Shown here piece after piece: positions 26,034 through 38,223 of a stretch of 64,000 nucleotides of DNA. The notes below the pieces were generated by a model, which was given only the letters and a program-made list of their open reading frames with translations, had not been told where the DNA came from and ran no database searches. The stretch is from NCBI GenBank assembly GCA_003117195.1, contig BDSI01000001.1:1364001-1428000 (forward strand), given 5' to 3'. The translations under genes and the position numbers were made by a program. This DNA is from Eudorina sp. 2006-703-Eu-15 (Eukaryota; Chlorophyta; Chlorophyceae; Chlamydomonadales; Volvocaceae). How positions within the stretch are numbered: position 1 is the stretch's first letter; every line of letters starts with the position of its first letter.

Positions 26034-26340
26034 GAGTGACAGTCAAAGCATGTTACCCCCTATCCGGCTGTTGACTGTGTTGACAATTAGGGCTGATCAA
26101 AGCTACCCTGACTGTCAACACCCTGTGACACCCAAGGCATGCTGCCCCTGCCCTAGATGTCAACAGCCTGTTACAGGCTGTAACATCAACCACGAAGCCC
26201 CTACATCCGAACAGTGACAGGCTCCTGACAGGCTCTAACAGGTGTCTGACAGCCTGTTATGATACTGTCACAGCCGTCGGAGAGTTCCGATATGCGGCAA
26301 TGTTGACAGGTCCGCCATACATGTTAGCGCCTGTCAGACC
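26034..26340. repeat. TGACAG/CTGTCA-rich tract
   Basis: About 300 bp packed with more than a dozen tgaca/tgtca cores on both strands, including gtgacaggctcctgacaggc and a tgttacaggctgtaaca palindrome near 26170. It could be degenerate tandem repeats or a cluster of protein-binding sites; the sequence does not decide. Confidence 0.6.
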
Positions 26341-26951
26341 CCCTATGAGTTGGTAGGGGTCACGGAAAAATTCCTACTGACTACACTTCGCGCCCTTGGC
26401 GCTGCGTGGTAGTGCAAACGGAGTGCGATAGATCCATATTACGACTGCGACGCTATTAAGTCATGACACGTAGGACGGGTGTCATGCAAGCAAAGGTCAT
26501 CTATCTGCTGGCTGGATGGACGGGGCACTCCCCACTCACCTCTTTAGGACATTCTACTTTGGGTTACTTGATTGTACCATGTGACCCAACTGCCAGCAGC
26601 CCACCATGCATGTCTTTTTTTTATTGGGCTGCTGCAAGTAGGATAGATAGACTGCAGACGTGCAAGCAAGATATATAGACTGCAGACGGATACATAACTG
26701 CCACGGCGTCAGCGCCGTAAAATCAATTTCACCCTCTGCACTGCACTAATAACTGCACTGAATAGTATTCAGCGCAGGCTAGCTAGCGCTCCAGCAGTTA
26801 TTAGATCGATATGCCGTGTCTATATATGATCTTTTCATGGGAATTCAATCGCTTATCGCTTTGCTAGAAAGCTAGGGACGCGAGGTAGGGGACAGCTGTG
26901 GGATAAAAGGCAGCAGGGTTCCTCATCAGCCTCAAATAGCCCATCCATCCA

Positions 26952-26995
26952 GTTCGTTGCTTGTACTAACACGCATCCACATACAAGCAACGAAC
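26952..26995. repeat. Perfect 14 bp stem-loop
   Basis: gttcgttgcttgta at 26952-26965 and its exact reverse complement at 26982-26995, with a 16-base loop. No T-run follows, so it is not a simple pol III terminator. It lies about 180 bp beyond the 3' end of the minus-strand gene at 27179. Confidence 0.85.
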
Positions 26996-27178
26996 ATCAC
27001 AACGTTCGTTCACTTATTCAACACCAACAAACTACCACCAAAGCCAAGGCCAGCTCCCGTCTCCGGCAGTGCCCCGTAGTCTTGGTAATAATCTTGGAAG
27101 CTGGATGTATGGGAAGGGCTCTGCGGACCCGGCCGGGTCAAGATCCGCCCTCAGCAGGGGTCTGCCCGTTCAGGCCGT

Positions 27179-30100
27179 CTAGAAGCCTGCAATCCTCTTG
27201 TAAACGCACATGCCCTCAAATGGGGTCGCTGTCATTTCCGGAGGGGTGGTCCAGGTGTTCTTCAGCGTGTCGAAACCCTGGCAGGTCGGCTCCTTGAGGC
27301 ACCATTCGTACAGGTCGGCGGGGCACAGGTCCTCCTTGCGGGGGCCGTCCGCCGGCGAAGGGGTGACGCCCGCGACAGAGTAGAAACCAGCCCGGGGCGG
27401 GCACGCTGCGGGATGCACATACATTGGTGGGTGGGTTAGGTGGGTGGGTTAGGCTTACGCGAGCGAGGTGTCTAGAATGAACCCCTTTCTTGGGCTATTT
27501 CGTTCTTGTTATGTATGTATACTAATATATACTACGTACCAAACCCAGCAGCAGCCTGCCGTGCACATACATGCATACAGGAAGAGAGCCTTGCTTGCTT
27601 AAATTCCAACAAATTGCGTACGTGCCCGCGCACGGTATTCCAGCCAATCAAGCAGACACGCTGTAGTAGGTGTCGTACAATGGCCGGCCCTGCTCCTCAA
27701 ATACGGTGCGAAACACTGTCCCAGCATCTCTCACCTACATACTCCACACGCACACACAGCCTCGCTCCCACCCCCGCGCCCGTAACAAGACCGATGTGGA
27801 GCACGTACACACGGAGGGTACATATCTATCTACGGGACGGATAGCAGCACCGACTGGGACTACTGGGACCGAGCCCCTATATATCTGGCTCACTATCTGG
27901 CTTTTGAGCAGGCATGCATCAAGACGAAAATCATCAGCTTGAGTGCGTGTGTTCCGCTAGCTCTATCTATCTATCAGCGCGGGGCGCATGCATGGCCATG
28001 CATGGTGCGTATGCATGTGCGTCAAGACGGCTCGGCCCGCACACGCACGCGCACGCACGCTGGTTGATCTCAAGTTGTAGAACGAACGTATAATGGTATG
28101 TTTGTGCTAAGGTAAGGACGTGGGCCTTACAGAGAGTAAACACCATAGAAAGCTGGTGCCCAGCATCCGCGCGTGGAGGCCATTCCAAAGACCGTCCTTA
28201 CAGCTAGCAGGTATGTATGTGCGTACATGCGAACTACTTACGGTCCTTGACATAGGTGCAGACGCGGTCAGTAGAGGTGTAACTCGACACGCCACCAAAC
28301 GCGACGGCGCCGGTGGTGTCGTATGCCGTACAGCGAGGGTTGACCCTGCAGTGCGCCTCCGCCTCGGCCGCAGTTCCGATGGTGCCGGTGCTGGCGCCGT
28401 ACGCGGCCCCGGTGATGCCCACCAAGGAACTCTGGTATACAGTAGTCCAGCCGTACTTGGGGGCGCAAGCTGCATATGTGTCCGTCATGTATACATAATG
28501 CATGTATCAGCAGGTAGGTACATACGTAGTTCCGTTCACCAACGTGCGTAACATGCACGCAACCGTACATTGCAGGGCGCCTTGTAACGCTTACTGTAAT
28601 TACTGCTAGCTATGGACTATATGGACGTACGCATCAAAGACCTCCACGTACACGTACCTCAATCTGTCGGAGCCCTGCCCGTAGCTGCATGTATGCAGCA
28701 TCTATAACACCTCAAGCAACACTACTACTCCTGTTGTATGTATGTATGGATAGATGTATGTCTATGTATGTTGATTCGCGGAGCGCTTAGCGAAGAGACC
28801 GCAAGCAACAGACAGAATCGATAGATGAACGAAGCCAGGCACGAGCGCGCTATTTGTATATATCCGCCGTCCATGATAGTTAGATGCGTAGAGATGCGTG
28901 TGCCTAGCTACCATCCCCATCTATCTACCCCATGCATCGATTCGTGTGTGCGCGCGGGGTCCACACACTGCTCGTTGCTTTTGAGATAATAAACGGTAGG
29001 TGTTCATCAGATACAGACGCACTACTCCGGCGCGCGCCCCGCAAGTGTCGTAAGTCAGCCATGCATGCTTGCGTCCGCATAGATGCACGTGCGCAGGGAC
29101 AGACGGAAACGACGTGGCTGCTGCGTGATCATCCCCAAGCGAGTGACAGAATAAACAGATAGATCGCCGTACGTTTTAAGATAACGGGTACTATTCATGA
29201 CAATCGCAGCAATCAATAACATGATGTAGTGATCAATCAAATTTTAATTAAATAAATTAACTACATACTCACCGGTTCCAGTCGGTATGTTCTTAATGTA
29301 GGTGCACTGTCTAGAAGCCATGAAAAATTCTGTAACTCCTACGGTGCTGGTTGCGGCGATCTGGAAAGGAGATGCGAATATGATTGCAGTACAGCGGCTG
29401 CTGGCGTTGCACGCGACGAACGCGTTCGTCAGAGCAGTCAAACCGGAAAACGTGTCATAGGGACCACCGTAATAAGAGTACTGTGCGTTGGGGACAAGCG
29501 TGTAGCCGGCAACCTCGGAGCAAGCACCGGGGACTGACATGCAAGCAGATGAAGGCGTCGGGGCGGGGAGGTAGGGCGGGGAGGGGGGGTCTCCATATTC
29601 AAGTACAAGGAAGACGAAATGGCGTGGCGGTATACGTATATGTATATAACCTTTCCAGGTGGACCCGTAACCCGACCTACCGGATGAATGTTCCAACTAC
29701 GTAACGGGCCCAGATTGCTCGTAGGTGCCTTTTCTCATCAACCCCTACCAAGGGCTGCGCATCGATCCTCCATCACCCGCGGACGGGGAGGTCATGCAGC
29801 CATACCGGCCACCACACCAGCAGGCGAGGTTCGTTAACAGTGCAACAGGATGCCTCTCCTGGCAACCGCGCCTGACCCGCCTCCTAATCAAACGGCGGTG
29901 AGGGGACGGAGTTTCGAACCGCCGATCTCTGGACAGAATGCCAGTGTCTTTCCCATCGTATATATGTACACAATGTATACACACACACACACACACACAG
30001 CCACATACGCAACGCAAGCAACCATAGGCCCTACAGGCCCCAGAACGCTATTTTGCTAGGGTATGTTCAGTGTGGAGATGGCTAAAAGGGTGCATGGTAC

Positions 30101-31550
30101 CTTATTAATCAGCAGTCTGCGCTGGACGGTAGGACGGACCCCGCCTATTTGGACGATCGAGCGCGCTATCGTCACGTGCACCGACGCACGCAAGCTGTAC
30201 ATCATTATATATACGCACGTATGCACGCACGCAGTTCGCTGGCAGCGACATACGTACGCCCTTCGTAACTACGTCGTACAAATACATTTTTGATTCCTGC
30301 GTGCACACCTGCGATATAGGCGCAATTGCCCTCCAACGTTTTTGCCTGCAGGTTGATATAAGATTTGACGACGTTTCCTTTGGTGTCCCAGCCGATGCAG
30401 GTGCCGCCACACTCCTTTTCTGGGTTGGCGACAGTAGATACTGTTCCCGCCCAATAAGCATTCGCGAGAACCTTGTAGCCATTCTTATGGGGGCACGCTG
30501 CACATGCACGAGCATCCATGGGACGTACGTACGAGAGTGAGCATGCATGCATCCATTGATAGATTCAAGTACTGTCGGAGAAAGAAGAAAAGAAATAAAA
30601 AAATATATCGTCATCGGAAGCAAGTCATCAGAAGTACTTCGCACAACATGCCGGCCGGGAGGCAGGGGGATTGCTAGGGGGGCTGGCGGCCTTGCGCAAG
30701 CAATAATAATAACAATAATAAGAGTACGCCTTGCGCAAGCATCGATGTATGTCGCCGCACCCTTGCTGCTGATGCTGGACATACATGCATGCATTAAATG
30801 CATTTTGATGGCAGCGGTGATAATACGAGTTGTATAAATCCAGAAGCGCTGCCGGCTACATGTATATACATATATTTAATATGCTGTCTATACCTGTGTA
30901 GAGTCGACAGGTAGGTCTGGTAGGCAGGTCCGTCCGGGGATGAACGGTATGCATGCACGGTATATATGTAGATATGAATGAATGAATGAATGAATGAATG
31001 AATGAATGAACGTTACCGCGGACCCCAAAGGGATCAATAGCGTGTATGTACCAGGGCAAGCCCCAGCGCAGCAGGCCCTGCCGCCAAGGCGGCAAGACAC
31101 CTCCACACCTCAACACTGCGAACAAAATTCACGATGACCTCACCCAGACAGACACCGGGCAAAGCAAGCAGAGGCGCACAGTACGCACAGCGGGGCAAAC
31201 AAGCAAAGGGATAGGGACAGCAGATAGATAGAGGGCAGAAACCCCAGAAGTGCGTGGATAAAGCCAAGCACCGGGGAGCGAGGTCGCCCCACATAGGCAT
31301 GTCATTATTACCCAGCAGCTATCATCAACCCCTGAAGCACCTAGCGCTGCTGCACCCTCTGCGGTCATGTATACGTCATATATATACCTGTCGATATATT
31401 TCCATATGTGTTAGAAAAGATGGAACCAGCTGCGGCAGCACCAGACAAGAGCCCCAGTAGCCCCAGCACGACAACGGCGACGACCATCTCAGCAGCAGCA
31501 GCTCGACGCGACCAAAGCGCCAACGGAGGACGAGTTGCCGAGATTGCCAT
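27179..31550 (-). CDS. Gene 1: four-module PAN/Apple-like secreted or membrane-anchored protein
   Basis: Five exons on the minus strand: 31550-31388, 30497-30309, 29533-29273, 28469-28242 and 27405-27179 (TAG). All borders are GT-AG, all four introns are phase 1, and the joined frame is 355 residues. Exon 1 starts MAISATRPP and has a hydrophobic segment at about residues 22-41 after R7, R15 and R16: a signal anchor or signal peptide. Each later exon encodes one module of 63-87 residues with an early Cys followed by G-[YFW] (CPHKNGY, CSEVAGY, CAPKYGW, CPPRAGF), a central cysteine pair such as CNASSRC or WCLKEPTC, and a final C-x-Y (CAYIAG, CTYIKN, CTYVKD, CVYKR). This resembles PAN/Apple domains (C..C.....C-x-[YW]-[LI]-K). 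The last module has an extra cysteine (LCPADLYEWC). Partners and function are unknown; surface recognition or adhesion is only a family-level guess. The exon structure is seen directly; the family name is inferred. Confidence 0.8.
29645..29940 (+). repeat. Short interspersed repeat, copy A (SINE-like)
   Basis: Shares with 43762-44035 a series of blocks: aggtggacccgta, acgggcccagat, gctcgtaggtgc, catgcagccataccggccac, tgcctctcctgg, cggcggtgagg and ttcgaaccgccg. The last block contains a pol III B-box-like GTTCGAACC core, and gctcgtagg is A-box-like, but they lie about 190 bp apart, too far for a plain tRNA promoter. It lies in an intron of gene 1, opposite in orientation. Confidence 0.65.
29979..29999. 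repeat. (CA)n microsatellite
   Basis: A 21 bp run of alternating A and C within an intron of gene 1. Confidence 0.95.
30975..31010. repeat. (TGAA)9 microsatellite
   Basis: Nine perfect copies of TGAA within the first intron of gene 1. Confidence 0.95.
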
Positions 31551-32588
31551 GGGAGTCGGCGGGCTGCTGGCGGAGCTACATACATACATACATACACATA
31601 TACATACATAAATGCGTGGGGAGGGCATGGATGGATCAATCAAGCAAGGCCGTCACGCAATGAAGCAAGGGAGACATGCAAGACAGCAGCCGAGGATAAG
31701 GATGAAGACAAAGAGATAGACACGTACGTACTCGGTGTGGTTCGTGTATATGGTATGGTGTATGGACTGCGCGTCCACCTTGTAACGGTTACATTACAAA
31801 GGTGGCAATGGCGGTTGGTCCCGGCAAAGTAAGCATGAAGTGCTTGCGCCAGCGGTGCAATTGCTTCATCATACTTCGGGTGCGTGGCCAGCTGATGATC
31901 GATCGGTCCTCACTCACTACTAAGAGTTGAGAAACGGAAACCAGCTGCGTGTCGATACTGGCTCCAGAGCTGAACGCGCCTAAGCCTAAGAGACAAGACA
32001 TAAGTCTCAAGCAAGCAACGTTTGTTACAATCAGCTGTCAACCCAAGAAAACCAGCCAAAGATATACTCTCAAAGCAGTGATGCCATACTGGCGGGCGCA
32101 CCACATGTCGAACACAGGTCGCACACCAAGTGCAGTTGCCAAGCAGCCCTGTGTCAAAGATAGGCTCTTGCATTTGGATCTGCCACTACGAACGCTATGG
32201 TCATAACCACAGGACGAGCTACGCTCAAGCAAGTCCAGACAGTTCGTAGAGAAGTCTGGCCGAAAATCAACACTAAGCATAAACCGACTATTTCTTTGGA
32301 CGTATCGGAAGTAGTGCCGCCATATGGGTCGTTCAGTTGCGTGCGGCGGTATCATGTTTTGTAGACAATATACTTATGAATCTTTAGGAAACCAACGAAC
32401 TTTCGTCCTCGCTGCTCGTTATTACACGCGCGCGCCACGAAGACCCTGTTACCGACAATTTGCAGTCACTCTACGTACCATGCATGCATATGCATGCAAA
32501 TGCATGCAATAGCTGTACATGGAAATAATCCCTGCTTTCTGGCTTCCATCAATTCTTGCTTACCTGCACGTACAAATAAATCAAATCG
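31551..32588. other. Upstream of gene 1; no gene recognised
   Basis: Begins with tacatacatacat repeats just upstream of the gene 1 start. A 30 bp piece of the short interspersed repeat lies at 31771-31800. A minus-strand frame at 32038-32355 is open for 105 codons and includes SKCKSLSLTQGC and VRPVFDMWCARQY. I do not recognise it, and it lacks the PAN-like module pattern. Confidence 0.4.
31771..31800 (-). repeat. 30 bp fragment of the short interspersed repeat
   Basis: The reverse complement reads gtaatgtaaccgttacaagg then tggac, identical to the 5' end of the copy at 52.7 kb. Confidence 0.6.
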
Positions 32589-33409
32589 AAGACTATCGAT
32601 CACAATGTGTCACCAGAAGACATCTAGATGTGGACGACGACGAATGGAATGATGACTAGCTACCCGCGAGGCACTTGTGCGCACGGCGCCACTGAAACCT
32701 TACAAAGATGAGTGTTTGTAATCAAACTATTATTTCATAAGCTCCATCTATAATATAGAGCTATACAATTGTTCTTCGAGTATTCATCTTAATTGCTGTC
32801 GAAGGAGGGGGCTGCCTGTTGTACGCTTACGGCAGCATTTGCCTGCAGCATTAAACAGTTTCGACAATGGGAGGTACGATCGTCCACTTGTCGGCGGGCG
32901 CGTTCCTTACTTTGTATGTAGCACAAATTGAATTACAAGTATACATATGTTTGCAGTAATGATATCTTCACAATGTTAGAGCTACATGGCACTGACGAGT
33001 AACGCTTATGTCGTAGTAGGGGCAAACTTCGTCCAGGCAGCGGTTCCGAGTTTGGCGCAGTTTGGTGTGACGAAAAATGCTGGTCGAAAGTACGTACTAT
33101 GCCAGCCAGCCCTTTGTGAGAGGATAAACTGTAAAACATAATAAGCGTACAACATGTTTAATTGATTTTGATGAAAATACAGAAATGCGATGGCCATACT
33201 CAGTACTGTCTCCACTGCGGCGTTCGACTGCAGTTTAATTGATGCGACCTTGAATGCTGATAAATCCTTGACTACTAGTAGTTCATTCTCATCCAACACC
33301 TCATATTATACATCAGACATGACGTAACGTCCCTCAGTTATCAGAAACCCCTTCTGTACTGCTCATTGCACGTGGCATGCGCTCGGCCATTCCGGAGAGC
33401 CGATGTTAG
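32589..33409 (+). repeat. X repeat, left copy (821 bp direct repeat)
   Basis: Starts aagactatcgatcacaatg and ends agccgatgttag. The same 821 bp recur in the same orientation at 60282-61102 with only scattered substitutions by eye, for example at 32692, 32756 and 33148. Its right end touches the left Y arm directly. It contains a minus-strand open frame at 33006-33299 with no recognised domain, present in both copies. Confidence 0.95.
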
Positions 33410-35155
33410 GGACGGTGGTGAAACCCGATGGAACCTCAATGCGCACGGGCTGGAACACTATTATCTGTGTTCCTAATATAATTTCATATCATTTATGACA
33501 AAAAATATTAACAAAGGCCCCGGTTCCACGGGTGGTTCCGTGCTCAGCAAGTAACAAACTTCCTCACCTACAACCAGACAACAACCCTTTTGAGATAGCA
33601 TTATAAGCTACTATGCATAGAGTAACATGATTGCGGCGGAGCACACTCGGGTGCAATCTTTGCTGGGTCGGCCGTCCAACATTGCTGGTTTGCTGCGCTC
33701 TACCGTATTGCAAGAGTGCATTTACTCAACGCATTCCACATTAAGATAATTTTAATTGTATTAGAATATTGGGAGTCATGGCGGCTTTATCCGAAGGGTC
33801 TCTTCAAATTGACAGCCAGGGAAATGCCCCACAGCAGCCAGGGAAATGCCCCACAGCAAAGTAAGTTCTAAACACACGAGACTTACATAGTCAAGTGCGG
33901 CAGCAGCTGAACAGACCTTCGCCCTGCGTGCGTGACGCCCCCGAATGAAGTGTCGGTCCCCGATCGGTCGCTCAACCCCTCACGACCAGCTTTCCGAACG
34001 GGCTTGCACACGGCGCACTTCTGATCGCAGTATGTCAAAACTCCTTCATAACAGTGGTGTTAGGCTGGGCAACCCGGCGCTGGGACATTCAGGACCTGTC
34101 GTACGGACGACGACCGCTTGAAGCGCCAAACACCATGCACACGGAAAGCCCGCTGCCTTCTACCACCAAGTACTACAGTGGTATTTGCGCGCAGCGCCTG
34201 GTCCCAGCAGGCGGCTACGGGTTGCTAGCGCCGGGTTGCTAGCGCCCTCTCCCACCAGCTGCCCTCGCATGCTGCCCTCGCTCTCCCACCATTTGCTACA
34301 CTGTTTTTTACGCAACACCCGTTCGACCATTACCTGTTCGACCATGCTTCAACTGCAACTGCTAAACTGACCACTGGCAACTGTCAGACCAGCAATCGGA
34401 CCAGCCGCGGCGACAGGGTGGGCCGAGAACCACATCGCACACCTGCTTGCCGTGTCCCCACGCACATGCAGCAGGCCCCCGGCTCGGAAGCAACCCAGCC
34501 CCGCGGCAGGCCGCCGCCAAGCCTCATGGCCGCCCGCGCCCTACCAGGGACGTGTTATTGCTACACTGTAGGTAGGCCAACAACGGGGCGTCGAAAGTGC
34601 AAACGAGCAAGCATGACGTACGGGGGACTGCTCCAACCTATCTATCTTCAGTACCCAGCGAGCGACAACGTGCGCCAACGCGCGCACACTGAACCCCCGC
34701 CCCCGCCCCCGGTAGTGATACAATAACAATACGCTGTTGCACAAACCCAGGCGTGGATGAAGAGGGCGGGGACGGTGAGACACGCTGAGCCTACACCCAG
34801 CTTATTACACGGTCATGCCTTGACACTGCTGCATCACATCCCATCAATTTGACATCTCCCCACCCTCCAACTAGTAATCGTACTACGGAGTGCCTGGAGG
34901 CAGTAGCACCGTACCACCATACCATTAGTATCCCGTACTACACTGCACAGCATCAGACGCATCACAGGCTGTCATAGCAAGTAGCATAGCAAGAAGCGAG
35001 GTCCCAAGCAAGCACCCCACATGCATAGAGATCGACGCCCACTCATTAGCAATCCATTATTATATATATCGGAACTCCCGCGCAGACGCAAGCAAGGAGT
35101 ACAAGGAGACGCCCAACGCCCATCCACGCAACATTCCGTACTATATGTAATAATT

Positions 35156-35599
35156 CTATATCAAGGAAAACCTCCGCCCAGTGCAAACGAGTTCTAATTC
35201 TATTGCGACTGCTGGCCTTATACACTCAAAGTGCGCTTCAAATTCCACGGGATCGCACCTGCCCGCCCGGGTGTCCCGACGGCGGCCATGTGCGGCCCCG
35301 GCCACCGTGGGTGGCCTCCGCCGGACTGACTCGGGGCCCAGCGACTTGTTCGTGACATCCCTTTGGGACATCCCATAAGGCATCGAAAACAAATTAACCA
35401 AAAACCGCAAGGATGAACGCGGTGACGTGACCCAAACACAAGCCAGCGTGAGCAAATGCACAGCAGATGCTCGGGTTCGTACACGTACAGCGTCAACCAC
35501 GCACCGCGCGCTTAGATAGATGATTTTATCACCGCCTCCCTCGCTTGCACCGATTTCGAACGACCTACCTGCCCTATCTACATGGGTCGTACTTACCAA
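35156..35599 (-). CDS. Unknown 147-codon frame in Y (left copy)
   Basis: A minus-strand frame open for 147 codons, also present in the right arm at 58099-58542 with a few substitutions (for example I for M near EAHFEC). Its start is not an ATG, and the N-terminal part runs antisense to other open frames. No domain is recognised. Conservation reflects the recent duplication of Y and is not evidence of selection. Confidence 0.15.
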   Translation of the reverse strand: MVSTTHVDRAGRSFEIGASEGGGDKIIYLSARCVVDAVRVRTRASAVHLLTLACVWVTSPRSSLRFLVNLFSMPYGMSQRDVTNKSLGPESVRRRPPTVAGAAHGRRRDTRAGRCDPVEFEAHFECIRPAVAIELELVCTGRRFSLI

Positions 35600-35819
35600 G
35601 CTGCTGGCAAGTCATACAAATCGACCTGCTGCCTCCATTGCAGGACAGCGAACGACCCGCTCCTGCAGCGGTCCGTCTCACGCCGCACGTGCAACGTGCT
35701 GCGCTGCAGCCGTACGTCCTGTGCGTGCGTGCGTGCCACCGCTGTATCATGTCCGATAAATAAAGCAGTATTGGCGACGCACAAGGTGACCTTTCACGTG
35801 CAAACCCGAATTTGCGCGA

Positions 35820-36692
35820 GTGACCAAACATAACATAGCAGGTATCATTTCTACATACAATCTTCGAAACGAGTCTCGCCCCGGCTTGGAGGAGGAACGC
35901 ACGGGCCAGGCAGGATTCCACGGCCTCGGCCGCGCCGTCTGTGCACCTCGACCTCGCGCTCTCACAAGCCCGAGAATGGATCCGTCGTGCCGCGACTCGA
36001 GACTTGCTCTACATACTACGGCATGTATGGCGACGCGCTTATCACACGCGTCGCCACATCTGTTCGCCCACTCCCCTCTCCTCGGCCCCTTCCGCCCTGT
36101 GCCCCTGCCTCGCTTCCGTTGCCCCTTCCATCCAGCCTTGCCCCCTTCCCCTCCACGGCCCCTTCCTCCCTTTGGACCCTGCCTTGCGCCCATTGCGCCC
36201 TTCCTCCCTTTGCCCCCTTACTTCCATCCAGCCTTGTGCGCGGGCTCCGCCGACGCGAGGTGGACGGCGCCCGCCCGCTCGTGGTGGCAACGAGGGCAGG
36301 GCGCCGCAAGTGAGACGCCGCCTGCCGCTTGCTATTATTGCTTGCTTCGCCGATCCATGCCGCCGAAGCGCCGAACGCATGAGGTCCGGTGTAACAGTGG
36401 GTCCGTACACCTTTGCGTCATTAATACCAGTATCCTTGATGAATACGCACTATCTCGCCCCGTTTCTGAGCCGCAATATCCAACAAGTAAGGGTGCAGCG
36501 GTGGCCACCTCCCGCCCTTTGAGCGGCCTCTATCCTTGGGCTATGTATGACTGGTCTACAGGAACGGGGTGGCTCCCCGCCAGCATGGGCGCGGGGTGTG
36601 CTTCAGTGCGGTTGGGGACGGGGCCCTTCCGGTCGGTGCGCCAGCATGGCGCAGAACCTTCTATGCAGTGTGTGGTGAGGAAGCATATATAG
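35820..36692 (+). CDS. Unknown proline-rich frame in Y (left copy)
   Basis: A 290-codon frame with a proline-rich centre (LPPSPPRPLPPFGP) that comes from repeated C/T-rich DNA. In the left copy it ends at a TAG created by an 11 bp segment absent from the right copy, where the equivalent frame (56910-57878, minus strand) runs to 322 codons with a different C-terminus. It starts ATGACCAAACATAACATA in neither a clear exon nor a clear gene context. No domain recognised; possibly not coding. Confidence 0.15.
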   Translation: MTKHNIAGIISTYNLRNESRPGLEEERTGQAGFHGLGRAVCAPRPRALTSPRMDPSCRDSRLALHTTACMATRLSHASPHLFAHSPLLGPFRPVPLPRFRCPFHPALPPSPPRPLPPFGPCLAPIAPFLPLPPYFHPALCAGSADARWTAPARSWWQRGQGAASETPPAACYYCLLRRSMPPKRRTHEVRCNSGSVHLCVINTSILDEYALSRPVSEPQYPTSKGAAVATSRPLSGLYPWAMYDWSTGTGWLPASMGAGCASVRLGTGPFRSVRQHGAEPSMQCVVRKHI

Positions 36693-37381
36693 GCTGCCAC
36701 CAACGATGACCCACGGGGTCCACATTGCAATAACATCGATACATACTAATAATAACATACTAACAATATACAGTAGAATAATGTACTAAAAATATATAAC
36801 ATTTCAGGTTTGTAGTTCTTCGAAAATCACAGCCGCCGGCGCGACCAAACCGCAACAATCCTCATGCGCGCACATATGCGCAAGTGTGGGTCGGGAGGTA
36901 GGCAGGCAGGGTTGTGCCATCCCGGCACAAACGAGAGGCACATTTCGATCGGGGTCTGCGGCCCTACCTACCACCTACGTAGGACAGCGCATCAGTGCGT
37001 CACCTCTCTCATCACCCTCGTGCAGTGCTGCTGGCCGACACAGATGTGACCGCTCAGGATACAGCAGGCTTGCAGAATGAACCACCGACCAGTGCATGAT
37101 AAATAAGTACTCTTCGAAAGACGGGCCGCCACTGCTTCATTCCTAACGCACGTGGCACCCGCTTGAGCCCATACATGGACGTCGTACATGTCGCTTTGCG
37201 CCGTACATACACGCAAGACACATGGCGCGCGGCCTCCCAAGCAGAAACCAGTCCCAGACACGCACCTACCTGCCATCCGTCGACAACGTACGGCATCCTC
37301 GGCGCGGCGCCTTGAAGGACCGCGCTAGCACCCGCCGCCCCGCGCGCGTACGACTAGGCAGTATCGGCCGATGGGATAGGT

Positions 37382-38176
37382 GTGCATCCAACCGTTGAAA
37401 AGCAACTGGATTTGAAATGTGAGCCCGGTGATGGTCTGTACGAACCGGGGCTGATGATCACTGAAGGGCGGCGACTATGTACGACACAATGCCGCGAGAC
37501 GAATGGTGTAGGGTGTATCCTCGCGGGGGGCCCTGCTGCGCGCCCGAACGCTTATGAAGTGACCCGTATGAAATGTGGATACGAGTCTGTATCGATGAAG
37601 GATGAGACCGGCAGAGACGCAGGTCACGCGACCCGAGGCTTAATCGTGAGGCTGGCGACCAACGGGAGGGTTGACCCCTGGGGCGGCGCGTGCTGCAATG
37701 GTCGCACGCAATGCACGGCGGACAGCAATACCCTGCTGCGGCCTGAACTGCACAGCCCCACGGAACGCACGACCGATAACAGCTGTCCCTACCGTGACCG
37801 GATAATGGATGACGGCCTTGGTACCACAAGACCTCTTCTCGACCATTATGCGCAAGGGAAAACTTACAGCTGCGATGGGTTCAAAGGGACCCGGGAGCCT
37901 GAAGCTAGGACGCACGCCGACCCGTCGTCGAGCCAACCCCCAACCTGGAACAGGAGGCCTGGCCCATGCGTCCTCTCACGGACATCAAAAAAGATCCTAG
38001 TACAACTGCCCGCCCGAGCGGCCTGTGCAGCAACACATGACACCACACCAGCCCTGCAGAGCACTATCCGCACCAACCCTCCCACGACCACACGGAACAT
38101 TCTGGGTATGATTAGGACCGGGTACCACCGAACCCTACCTTCGTCTCATACCATACGCTACACGCCATCCACGTAG
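37382..38176 (+). pseudogene. ORF1-like frame of the retroelement
   Basis: A 264-codon frame beginning at a GTG (HPTVEKQLDLKCEPG) and ending TAG at 38174-38176. It has several cysteines (KCEPGDG, LCTTQC, ACCNGRTQC) but no clear CCHC knuckle. The next frame starts in a different phase immediately after, so a frameshift or a separate ORF is implied. Not recognised beyond its position. Confidence 0.35.
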
Positions 38177-38223
38177 TGACCTACTGTGCAACCTCAATCA
38201 GCTACTGTATCGCCGCCCTGGGC

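Larger units (their letters stand above)
25065..27178. other. Intergenic, rich in palindromes and short repeats
   Basis: Apart from the piggyBac-like relic at its left end there is no recognisable gene. It holds ccggttaccg-type repeats, a long hairpin, gagttacgaac tandem repeats, a TGACAG-rich tract and a perfect 14 bp stem, each listed separately. The rest, including 26340-26950, is plain sequence with short simple repeats. Confidence 0.6.
33410..37360 (+). repeat. Y repeat, left arm of a ~3.95 kb inverted repeat
   Basis: Reverse-complement match to 56333-60281, nearly identical by eye, with a handful of small indels: an 11 bp extra segment (atataggctgc) near 36690 on the left, 11 bp and 9 bp extra segments on the right near 56895 and 57730, and one fewer ggca near 36905. 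It includes a 22 bp tandem pair (cagccagggaaatgccccac) at 33813-33856 and a C/T-rich minisatellite-like stretch at 36060-36240. The inner end reads gtacgactaggca. No transposase is recognised in it. Confidence 0.95.
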
